From NCBI GenBank assembly GCA_947278105.1, contig CAMYOR010000054.1, forward strand, positions 1-6,597: DNA of 6,597 nt, given 5' to 3'. Within the stretch, counting starts at the first letter, position 1, and every line of letters starts with the position of its first letter. Shown here piece by piece: positions 1 through 5,392 of the stretch. Origin of the DNA: an uncultured Tissierellia bacterium (GTDB lineage Bacteria; Bacillota; Clostridia; Tissierellales; Peptoniphilaceae). The notes beneath the pieces are model-generated. The model ran no database searches and had not been told where the DNA came from. It was given only the letters and a program-made list of their open reading frames with translations. The position numbers were made by a program, and so were the translations under genes.

Positions 1-1335
1 TATGTGAAGGATGGAAAAAGAGTTTTCCAGACCCGAAGGCAAAACACCCTAAATGAAAATCTGATGATTCTTTTTGGGTCCTCCTATTACAAGGCCCTGG
101 TCGGGATTTCTGCGGAGAGTCCTCATTTTCGCCTGTCGGGAAGAATAGGGAACAACACTTTTTACCGGGGAAATCGTCTGATGGAATTTCTCTATGTCAA
201 CCGCCGGCTGGTCGAAGACGATGAAATTCGAAATACCATCGAAAACGTATTTAAGTCGGTGATTCCAAACGGCCGTTTTCCAGCCTGGCAGATTTTTATC
301 GAAGCAGACCCATCGGACATCGAGGTCAATATCCATCCCAGCAAGAAGAAAATATTTTTTAAAGAGAAGGAAGAGCTCCTGGACCTTGTTGAAAAAGCTG
401 TAAGAAAAGCCCTTTTTCAGGAATTATCCCTTCCTCAAAAAGAAGAAAAAAGCCCAAAAGGCCTTTTTTCCGACATGACAAGTCAGGAAACCTACCAGGC
501 TATTTTAGACCGGTATTCTTGGCCGGGCGAGGGGAGAAAAGCGGGCCGGGATCCTCTCCCCCAAAAGGACCTGCCCTTTTCCCGGGAGGGGGAAGAGAGC
601 TCCTCTTTTCTTGAAATCTCTGCCGATGAGGATGAGGAAGAGACCCTATCTTTAAAGGAAGAAAATGAGGACTATGGAGAGGATGAGGAAAAGTCAAGCA
701 GGGAAGAAGAGCCTTCTTTTCTCCCTAAAATCTCTGAAAATTCCCTTCTTCCTCCCTATGAAAGCCTAAAATTTGTTGGCATTATTTTTAAAACTTACAT
801 TATCCTGGAAGATTCTCCTGCAGGAAGAGTTCTTTTGATTGATCAGCACGCTGCCCATGAAAGGATCAACTTTGAGCGCTTTATGAAACAGGTAAATACA
901 GGGATGGTGGTTTCCCAAAAGCTCCTCCAGCCCCTTTCCATTAAGCTGACCGATATCCAGACCGAAGCCCTGAAAAAGAAGACCCCACTCTTGCAAAAAC
1001 TGGGCTATGGGTTTGATTCTTTTGGGGAAGATCTTTTGGTTTTAAGGGAAGTGCCGGCGATTTTAAAAGGGGAAAGGGAAGAAGGAGTTTTTCTGGATCT
1101 TTTGGATCTTTCCTTTCAAGGGCTGGACACCTTTGATGCCATGATCAATAAGATGGCGGTGAAGGCCTGCCGGGCCTCGATCAAACAGGGAGATGTGATC
1201 CGGGAAGAGGAGGTTTATGCCCTTTATCAGGACCTGTTAAAAACCGCCTATCCCTTATCCTGCCCTCACGGCAGGCCCACGGTCATTATCCGAAAGAAAA
1301 GAGACCTAGAAAATGCCTTTATGCGAATCAAATAA
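1..1335 (+). CDS. mutL: DNA mismatch repair protein MutL, 3' part (5' end outside window)
   Basis: MutL links mismatch recognition by MutS to strand incision. The frame is open from base 1, so the 444 residues here are a C-terminal fragment; the GTG at base 4 is internal, and the missing N-terminus (about 180 residues by family comparison) carries most of the ATPase motifs. Numbering from base 1, residues ~35-135 are the S5-like transducer domain, ending in the NIHPSKKKIFF segment (110-120; family form VNVHPxKxEVRF). Residues ~135-255 are a low-complexity, very acidic linker. The C-terminal dimerisation/endonuclease domain has the metal-binding motif DQHA-x2-E-x4-E exactly (D281 to E292), ACRASIK (389-395) and CPHGRPT (421-427). 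QKLLQP (306-311) fits the sliding-clamp binding motif. This is the nicking-type MutL of bacteria lacking MutH. miaA overlaps its 3' end. Identification is very secure; mutS upstream is expected but unseen. Confidence 0.97.
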   Translation, partial: YVKDGKRVFQTRRQNTLNENLMILFGSSYYKALVGISAESPHFRLSGRIGNNTFYRGNRLMEFLYVNRRLVEDDEIRNTIENVFKSVIPNGRFPAWQIFIEADPSDIEVNIHPSKKKIFFKEKEELLDLVEKAVRKALFQELSLPQKEEKSPKGLFSDMTSQETYQAILDRYSWPGEGRKAGRDPLPQKDLPFSREGEESSSFLEISADEDEEETLSLKEENEDYGEDEEKSSREEEPSFLPKISENSLLPPYESLKFVGIIFKTYIILEDSPAGRVLLIDQHAAHERINFERFMKQVNTGMVVSQKLLQPLSIKLTDIQTEALKKKTPLLQKLGYGFDSFGEDLLVLREVPAILKGEREEGVFLDLLDLSFQGLDTFDAMINKMAVKACRASIKQGDVIREEEVYALYQDLLKTAYPLSCPHGRPTVIIRKKRDLENAFMRIK

Positions 1336-2281
1336 AATAGCGCAGAAGAAAAAGCTGATTTTTATCTCTGGCCCGACGGCCGTCGGCAAAACAGAAATTT
1401 CTGTAAAGCTGGCCCAAGAGGTCGGCGGAGAAATCCTCTCCATGGACTCCATGCAAATCTATCGGGGAATGAATGTTGGAACGGCTAAGGTTCGAGAAGA
1501 AGAAATGGGAAAAATCCCTCATCATCTGCTCGATCTGGTTTCTCCCGGGGAAAGGTTCACAGCCCAAGATTATCAAAAAATCGCCTATGAAAAAATTGAT
1601 CAGATCCTCTCCCGCGGCCATAAGCCGATTTTCGTTGGGGGAACCGGCCTTTACTTAGATGCGATCCTCCATGACTTTCATTTTGCTCATATCAATATCG
1701 ACCCTGAACTTAGGAAAAAGCTGGGAAGAGCCTATGACAAGGATCAGGGCAAGGGGCTTTTTGATTCATTAAAAAAGGTCGATCCTAAGACGGCCGAAAT
1801 CCTTCATCCGTCCAACCGCAAGAGAATCCTTCGAGCGATGGAGGTTTACCTATCCACAGGAAAATCCCTATCGGATTGGAAAAAAGAAGAAAAAAAAGAG
1901 GAAAAATATGATGCCCTGATCTTTGTCCTCACCGATGATCGGGAAAAGCTTTACGAAAGGATCAACCAAAGGGTCCTTCAAATGATGGAGGAGGGCCTGG
2001 TTGAAGAAAATCAAAGGCTTCTTAAAGAAGGGATGCCTGTCGATTCTCAGGCTGCCTTGGCCATAGGTTACCGGCAGGTCCAGTGGTATGAAAAGGGACT
2101 GGTCTCTTATGAGGAAATGGTCCGTTTGATCCAGCAGTATTCGAGAAATTACGCAAAAAGGCAGGTCAGCTGGTTTCACCGGTATCCGGATGCAATCTTT
2201 TTTAACCGGTCCGAAAAAAGCGGCGAACAAATTGTCGAAGAGATGGTAGAAAAAGTGGGCTGCTTTTACGGGGAGTCTTGA
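1313..2281 (+). CDS. miaA: tRNA dimethylallyltransferase (tRNA A37 isopentenylation)
   Basis: MiaA transfers the dimethylallyl group from dimethylallyl diphosphate to N6 of adenine 37 in tRNAs reading UNN codons, the first step to i6A/ms2i6A; it is cytosolic. The 322-residue protein has the usual family length. Visible motifs are the P-loop GPTAVGKT (20-27), DSMQIYRGMNVGTAK (45-59), HHLLDLVSPGE (70-80), VGGTGLYLDAIL (from 108, with T111 matching the conserved catalytic Thr), the NRKRILRAMEVY helix, and RNYAKRQVSWFHR near the C-terminus. The ATG at 1313 lies inside mutL, giving a 23-base overlap; no later ATG/GTG/TTG precedes the P-loop, so this start is nearly forced. The Shine-Dalgarno signal is weak (AAGAGA region near 1300), suggesting translation coupled to mutL. 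A Lys/Glu-rich run (residues 190-198) is encoded by A6 and A8 tracts and looks like a small lineage insertion. hfq, a common downstream partner, does not follow. Confidence 0.97.
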   Translation: MPLCESNKIAQKKKLIFISGPTAVGKTEISVKLAQEVGGEILSMDSMQIYRGMNVGTAKVREEEMGKIPHHLLDLVSPGERFTAQDYQKIAYEKIDQILSRGHKPIFVGGTGLYLDAILHDFHFAHINIDPELRKKLGRAYDKDQGKGLFDSLKKVDPKTAEILHPSNRKRILRAMEVYLSTGKSLSDWKKEEKKEEKYDALIFVLTDDREKLYERINQRVLQMMEEGLVEENQRLLKEGMPVDSQAALAIGYRQVQWYEKGLVSYEEMVRLIQQYSRNYAKRQVSWFHRYPDAIFFNRSEKSGEQIVEEMVEKVGCFYGES

Positions 2282-2332
2282 AATTTCAATAGGCAGAAAA
2301 CGCTGATAGAAAAAGAGGAATTTAAAATAACC

Positions 2333-3613
2333 ATGAATGATGTCAAGCAACTATTAATGAATGACTTTCATATCCGTCTGGAAATATTGGAAAGAATTGA
2401 AGAAAAAGAAAGGGCCCTGGAAAGCGCCTTTCTTGAAATTGAAAAGACCTGTTCTTATAACCAGCTCAAGGTTCTCCATTCTTTTCAGGAAAACATGCTC
2501 TCCCAATCTGATTTTTTTTCCGCCACCGGTTATGGCTATGGCGATACGGGCCGGGGAAAGGCCGAGGCCATTTTTCGGGACGTCTTTAAGGCAGAGGACT
2601 GCCTGGTCCGCCCTTCAATTGCCTCAGGAACCCATGCCCTTGCCATTGTCCTTTTCGCCCTTCTTGAAAAGGGAGATACCCTTCTGGAAGCCACGGACCA
2701 TCCTTATGACACCCTGCAAAAGGTCATTGGCATTCGGGGAGAAGAGAAGGGAAATTTAATCGAAAAGGGAATCCATTATCAGGTTCTTCCCCTAAAAAAA
2801 GATCATTCGATTGATTATGACCGCCTGAAAGAAGCCTTTGAAAAACCGGTCAAAATGGTTGAACTGCAAAGGTCGACCGGCTATACCGACCGCAGGGCTT
2901 TCACCATGGAGGAGATGGAAAAAGCCATTGAGATCATTAAAAAAGCAAGCCCTCAGACGATCATCATGGTGGATAACTGCTATGGTGAGTTTACACAAAA
3001 GATCGAACCCCTTGAAATTGGAGCCGACATTATGGCAGGGTCTTTGATCAAAAATCCCGGCGGGGGAATTGCGCTTTCCGGAGGATATATTGCCGGAAAA
3101 AAGGACCTGATTGAGCGCTGCATCAATCACATTACTGCCCCCGGCTTAGGGAGAAATACAGGTCTTACCTTTGATACGACCCGTCTTACCCTCCAGGGTT
3201 TTTTCCTTGCCCCCCATATTACAAAGGAGGCCCGAAAAGCGGCTCTTCTTTTTGCCTCCGTTTTCCAAGAGGAGGGCTTTGAGTGCATTCCTTCCTTATC
3301 GGATCCCCGTTCGGATATTGTTCAAGCCATTAAATTTAAGGATCCGGACCTTCTTATTGCCTTCTGCCGGGCCGTGCAAAAAGCGGCATCGGTAGGAAGT
3401 GAAGTGCTTCCCTATCCCTGGGATATGCCCGGATACAGCAACCAGATTATCATGGCATCTGGAGGATTTATTGACGGGTCTTCCATTGAAGTCAGTGCTG
3501 ATGGACCCATTCGGCCCCCTTACATCGCCTATTATCAGGGGGGAATCGTCTACGAACAGGCAAAACTCGCCTGTATGCTCGCCCTCCAGGATGTCCGAAA
3601 GGAAAAGAAATAA
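2333..3613 (+). CDS. PLP-dependent methionine gamma-lyase / aluminium resistance family protein (YnbB-like)
   Basis: This belongs to the family annotated as 'aluminium resistance protein' or methionine gamma-lyase-related (YnbB of Bacillus subtilis), fold-type I PLP enzymes of about 410-430 residues; the 426 residues here are full length. The visible active-site pattern is the cofactor phosphate segment ASGTHAL (97-103), the Asp expected to bind the pyridine nitrogen in VDNCYGEF (D214), and the Schiff-base lysine in SLIKNPGGG (K240), followed by a Gly-rich SGGYIAGK stretch. The C-terminal domain includes SDIVQAIKF and ISA-type SADGPIRPPYIAYYQGG. The true substrate of this family is not settled, so I give no reaction. 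The gene starts 51 bases after miaA with no terminator between, so it is probably cotranscribed. AGAGGA (2314-2319) lies 13 bases before the ATG at 2333, rather far; an in-frame ATG at 2357 is a possible but less well-supported start. Family call is secure; physiological role is not. Confidence 0.93.
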   Translation: MNDVKQLLMNDFHIRLEILERIEEKERALESAFLEIEKTCSYNQLKVLHSFQENMLSQSDFFSATGYGYGDTGRGKAEAIFRDVFKAEDCLVRPSIASGTHALAIVLFALLEKGDTLLEATDHPYDTLQKVIGIRGEEKGNLIEKGIHYQVLPLKKDHSIDYDRLKEAFEKPVKMVELQRSTGYTDRRAFTMEEMEKAIEIIKKASPQTIIMVDNCYGEFTQKIEPLEIGADIMAGSLIKNPGGGIALSGGYIAGKKDLIERCINHITAPGLGRNTGLTFDTTRLTLQGFFLAPHITKEARKAALLFASVFQEEGFECIPSLSDPRSDIVQAIKFKDPDLLIAFCRAVQKAASVGSEVLPYPWDMPGYSNQIIMASGGFIDGSSIEVSADGPIRPPYIAYYQGGIVYEQAKLACMLALQDVRKEKK

Positions 3614-3618
3614 GGAAG

Positions 3619-3676
3619 GAAAAATAAAAAAGCTAAATCCTCCGTTTCCGTCCCTTGAGGGGGCAGAAGCGGAGGA
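3619..3676 (-). terminator. Hairpin terminator in the convergent gap, best oriented for the leftward lipoprotein gene
   Basis: A long stem lies at 3638-3676: TCCTCCG pairs with CGGAGGA, continuing through TTTC/GAAG (one G-T pair), one mismatch and a further GTCCC/GGGGC block around a small TTGAG loop. Read leftward, the stem is followed by TTTAGCTTTTTTATTTTT (down to about 3619), a good though delayed U tract. Read rightward it is followed by an A-rich run, so it would stop the rightward operon only weakly or as a shared bidirectional element. Confidence 0.72.
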
Positions 3677-3712
3677 AAGAAAAATTCTCTCAATGATCTT
3701 TATCGGCTGTAG

Positions 3713-4402
3713 TTAGTCGTGGATCTCAAGGCTTTCAGCGATGGCCTTAGCCTGATCTATCGTTACTTTATTACTTACAAGATCAAAAGCCACATAAACA
3801 CGACGACTTTTGTCATAAGAAAGGATGCCTATGTTATTTTCTCCTCCCTTTTCTACGTAATTTCCTTGATTATCGAGTACCCATCCATCAGAATGAAAAA
3901 CAGTTACTATTGCTGTTTCTCCTTGGGTATGTTTGCGGATAATCTGGTAAGTGTCGTGCACGTCAAAACAATAACGAGAGCCTTTATTGATTTGACCGTA
4001 AATCACCATGGGATTATCTTCTTCTCCCTCATGTAAATCAAAAACGTTATACCCAACGTGACCCACCGGGCTTCCCTGTTGATTCACAATAATATAAATG
4101 GAAAAACCTGGCTCAAGGGGGAATAGTTTCCCTTTTTTCTCCGACACACTCCAGCCCTCCGGTAAAATAAGTTTTAGATGGAAAGGTTTAATATCATAAA
4201 TTTTCGCATTGGACTTTGTTCTTCCCGCCATATTTGCAGGAAATAAAAGCGCCAGTTCGTTTTCTTTTTTTTCTTGTTCCTGGGAACTTTTCTCTTTTTT
4301 TGCTGACGGATTTCCTTCAGGTTCCTTCCCTTCTAGAGAGCAGGCAGTCAACGACAATACAAGGGCGAAAATAAGACAGTAAGTAAAAAAGTTTTTAAAC
4401 AT
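3713..4402 (-). CDS. Predicted secreted lipoprotein of unknown function
   Basis: I do not recognise this 229-residue protein. It begins with a classic lipoprotein signal peptide: K3, a hydrophobic stretch (about 5-17), and a lipobox L18-T19-A20-C21, so it should be lipidated on C21 and held on the outer face of the membrane. A hydrophilic Lys/Glu/Ser-rich linker follows (22-49). The rest (about 66-229) looks like one globular domain of alternating strands, starting around FHLKLILPEGW (74-84) and ending in a helix rich in Ala/Glu (DQAKAIAESLEIH). The 'LPEGW' opening resembles PsbP/Mog1-like beta domains of other Firmicute lipoproteins, which is only an analogy. The start ATG has AGAGGT 7 bases upstream on this strand, so the start is well supported. 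It runs convergent to the ynbB-like gene and divergent from the YneA-like gene, as a single-gene unit. Base composition is more AT-rich than its neighbours. Confidence 0.88.
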   Translation of the reverse strand: MFKNFFTYCLIFALVLSLTACSLEGKEPEGNPSAKKEKSSQEQEKKENELALLFPANMAGRTKSNAKIYDIKPFHLKLILPEGWSVSEKKGKLFPLEPGFSIYIIVNQQGSPVGHVGYNVFDLHEGEEDNPMVIYGQINKGSRYCFDVHDTYQIIRKHTQGETAIVTVFHSDGWVLDNQGNYVEKGGENNIGILSYDKSRRVYVAFDLVSNKVTIDQAKAIAESLEIHD

Positions 4403-4780
4403 TGCGATAACCTCTTAATCCTTTTAAAATCAAAAGTACAGTTTTTTCACGTCCCGGTTTCAATTAGAATTCCAAAAGAGTCATAAAGTTATTATAATTC
4501 AACTTCGAGAATATTCTATCACAAATATTTTATTATAATGAAATATTTTCAAACCTTGTACATAGTAAAAATCGTAACTTTGAAAGCAATACTATATCTC
4601 TTATTTAATATTTTGATTTGATATTTTGACAGTTGTTGTTAAAGATTTTCTTTAAATTTACAGTAGCGAAAAAGCCAATAAACCACATTATTCTGGATTT
4701 TAAGAAACTTATAGTTATTAATTGTCAAGGCTGAAAATATAAAAAAATTTATAAATCTTTTTATTGATGAGAAATTTCTC
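4403..4780. other. AT-rich intergenic region (about 380 bases) without a recognisable gene
   Basis: This divergent spacer between the lipoprotein and the YneA-like gene is far more AT-rich than the coding DNA around it. It has no open frame with a credible start and ribosome site. What can be seen: the perfect 10-base palindrome AGAATATTCT (4508-4517), a 9-base direct repeat ATATTTTGA at 4608-4616 and 4621-4629 (period 13), a TTGACA at 4626-4631 without a convincing -10 partner at normal spacing, and A and T tracts typical of curved or UP-element DNA just ahead of the SOS promoter. An unannotated small RNA cannot be excluded. Confidence 0.6.
4491..4496 (-). promoter_or_regulatory. Candidate -10 box for the lipoprotein gene
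   Basis: A perfect TATAAT is read on the minus strand about 90 bases before the lipoprotein ATG. No good -35 hexamer lies 16-18 bases upstream (ATAGAA at 17), and other TATAAT-like matches occur in this AT-rich DNA on both strands (for example near 4532-4539), so the assignment is tentative. Confidence 0.25.
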
Positions 4781-4809
4781 TTGACAAAGAACAAATGTTC
4801 TCATATACT
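4781..4809 (+). promoter_or_regulatory. Sigma-A promoter of the YneA-like gene
   Basis: The consensus -35 TTGACA (4781-4786) and a -10 TATACT (4804-4809) are separated by exactly 17 bases, with A/T tracts upstream that could act as an UP element. Transcription would begin near 4816. The strength of the core promoter, combined with a LexA box filling its spacer, is what one expects of a tightly repressed SOS promoter. Confidence 0.9.
4788..4801. promoter_or_regulatory. LexA operator 1 (Cheo-type box) in the promoter spacer
   Basis: AGAACAAATGTTCT is an inverted repeat (AGAACA / TGTTCT around AA) matching the Gram-positive LexA/DinR core GAAC-N4-GTTC, including the A-N-A-T centre of the Bacillus consensus. 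It lies between -35 and -10, so bound LexA would block RNA polymerase directly. Site recognition is by motif; LexA itself is not encoded in this window. Confidence 0.9.
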
Positions 4810-4819
4810 TAGTCCAACT

Positions 4820-4833
4820 AGAACAAATGTTCT
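4820..4833. promoter_or_regulatory. LexA operator 2, just downstream of the transcription start
   Basis: This is a second copy of AGAACAAATGTTCT, identical in all 14 bases to operator 1 and 32 bases further on (about three helical turns, so on the same DNA face). It covers roughly +5 to +18 and ends just before the ribosome binding site. Two same-face boxes allow cooperative or doubly secured repression. Confidence 0.9.
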
Positions 4834-4847
4834 TTGGAGGGAGAAAA

Positions 4848-5180
4848 ATGAAAAGATGGGTTATTGTCAATCAAAGAAGATTTTTTACCTTTATTTTGCT
4901 GGTATCTGTTTTTTTGGGCCTTTTAAGCTTTGGTCTTTTTCAGACCATCCGGCCTCAGACCGTCTACGGGGCGGGCGAACAAAGAATCGCTTCTGAAAAG
5001 TCTCTCCAAACCAGGATTATTTACGTCAGTGAAGGGGAGAGTCTCTGGTCCATTGCCCAGCCCCTTGCCCGGGAATACCATAAGGATCCCCGGGACCTGA
5101 TCCTTCAAATTGTGGAATTAAATAATTTGGAAGCCATGACCCTGCACCCGGGCCAACCCCTTCAGCTTCCAATTATTTAA
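4848..5180 (+). CDS. yneA: YneA-like SOS cell-division suppressor, membrane-anchored LysM protein
   Basis: In Bacillus, YneA is made during the SOS response, inserts in the membrane and delays septation until DNA is repaired. The 110-residue protein here has the same plan and size (about 105 in B. subtilis): a short basic N-terminus, one hydrophobic segment (F12-F31) and an extracytoplasmic LysM domain (~57-109) with the YVSEGESLWSIA opening (59-70), ILQIVELNNL (85-94) and the closing HPGQPLQLPI (100-109). I choose ATG 4848 because GGAGGG (4836-4841) stands 6-7 bases before it; an in-frame ATG at 4827 lies inside LexA operator 2 and upstream of that ribosome site, so it is very unlikely. The SOS promoter upstream strongly supports the function. 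It is a single-gene unit ending in a terminator. A signal-peptidase site near V39-Y40-G41 is possible but weak. The name rests on architecture, length and control, so orthology is inferred. Confidence 0.88.
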   Translation: MKRWVIVNQRRFFTFILLVSVFLGLLSFGLFQTIRPQTVYGAGEQRIASEKSLQTRIIYVSEGESLWSIAQPLAREYHKDPRDLILQIVELNNLEAMTLHPGQPLQLPII

Positions 5181-5190
5181 TATATTTGTT

Positions 5191-5225
5191 CTCCCCGCCG
5201 CCCCCGCAGCGGGGAGTTCTTTTTG
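5191..5225 (+). terminator. Rho-independent terminator after the YneA-like gene
   Basis: CTCCCCGC (5191-5198) pairs with GCGGGGAG (5209-5216) over a 10-base C-rich loop and is followed by TTCTTTTTG. The GC-rich stem plus T run begins 10 bases after the stop codon, so the SOS transcript should end here and not run into gap. Confidence 0.92.
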
Positions 5226-5249
5226 TCGGTAATCCTTATCAATGTCGGG

Positions 5250-5255
5250 TATACT
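5250..5255 (+). promoter_or_regulatory. Candidate -10 box of the gap transcription unit
   Basis: TATACT is the same -10 hexamer as in the SOS promoter upstream. The best -35-like match, TTGTCG (5223-5228), overlaps the preceding terminator's T run and is 21 bases away, which is too far for a normal sigma-A promoter; nothing better sits at 16-18 bases. gap needs a promoter in 5226-5392, so this is the best guess only. Confidence 0.35.
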
Positions 5256-5268
5256 TAAAAGTACAAAA

Positions 5269-5288
5269 GGATAGGAAATGTCCTATCC
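5269..5288 (+). repeat. Perfect inverted repeat at the start of the gap leader
   Basis: GGATAGGA and TCCTATCC form a perfect 8-bp stem with an AATG loop. If the -10 at 5250 is used, it would begin about 7 bases into the transcript. It may be a protein operator placed to block early elongation, as CggR does at B. subtilis gapA (the sequence does not match the CggR repeat I know), or a 5' stem that stabilises the mRNA. There is no T tract, so it is not a terminator. Confidence 0.6.
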
Positions 5289-5323
5289 GAAAAACTGAAA
5301 AATTGAGTCAAGCAGGAATGATG

Positions 5324-5343
5324 GGGCATTAAGGCCAATGCCC
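5324..5343 (+). repeat. Second hairpin in the gap leader
   Basis: GGGCATT (5324-5330) pairs with AATGCCC (5337-5343) around AAGGCC. CCAAT inside this hairpin (5335-5339) can alternatively pair with ATTGG (5356-5360), so two exclusive folds are possible upstream of the ribosome site. It matches no riboswitch class I can recognise. Confidence 0.45.
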
Positions 5344-5392
5344 GTAAGGGAAATGATTGGAAAATTTAAGGTTAAAGAAAAGGGAGTAATTC

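Noticed and set aside
4..6. GTG at base 4 as a true start of mutL
   Set aside because: The frame is open to base 1, there is no ribosome site in view, and the protein would lack the essential ATPase domain.
1880..1897. A6 and A8 tracts in miaA as a programmed frameshift or slippage site
   Set aside because: The frame continues unbroken into conserved MiaA motifs, and no stimulatory structure or alternative product is apparent.
1868..2350. Long open frame on the minus strand opposite miaA (160 codons)
   Set aside because: It is antisense to a secure gene, its Phe-rich end comes from the opposite A tracts, and it resembles no protein family I know.
3719..4036. Plus-strand open frame opposite the lipoprotein gene (105 codons)
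   Set aside because: No ribosome site is evident, and the minus-strand gene has a signal peptide, lipobox and good ribosome site.
4827..4847. In-frame ATG at 4827 as the start of the YneA-like protein, adding seven residues
   Set aside because: It lies inside LexA operator 2 and upstream of the strong GGAGGG ribosome site, which is correctly spaced for the ATG at 4848.
5250..5343. gap leader as a known riboswitch or a CggR operator
   Set aside because: The hairpins do not show the conserved cores of riboswitch classes I can recall, and the CGGGAC/TGTC repeat pattern of CggR sites is not present.
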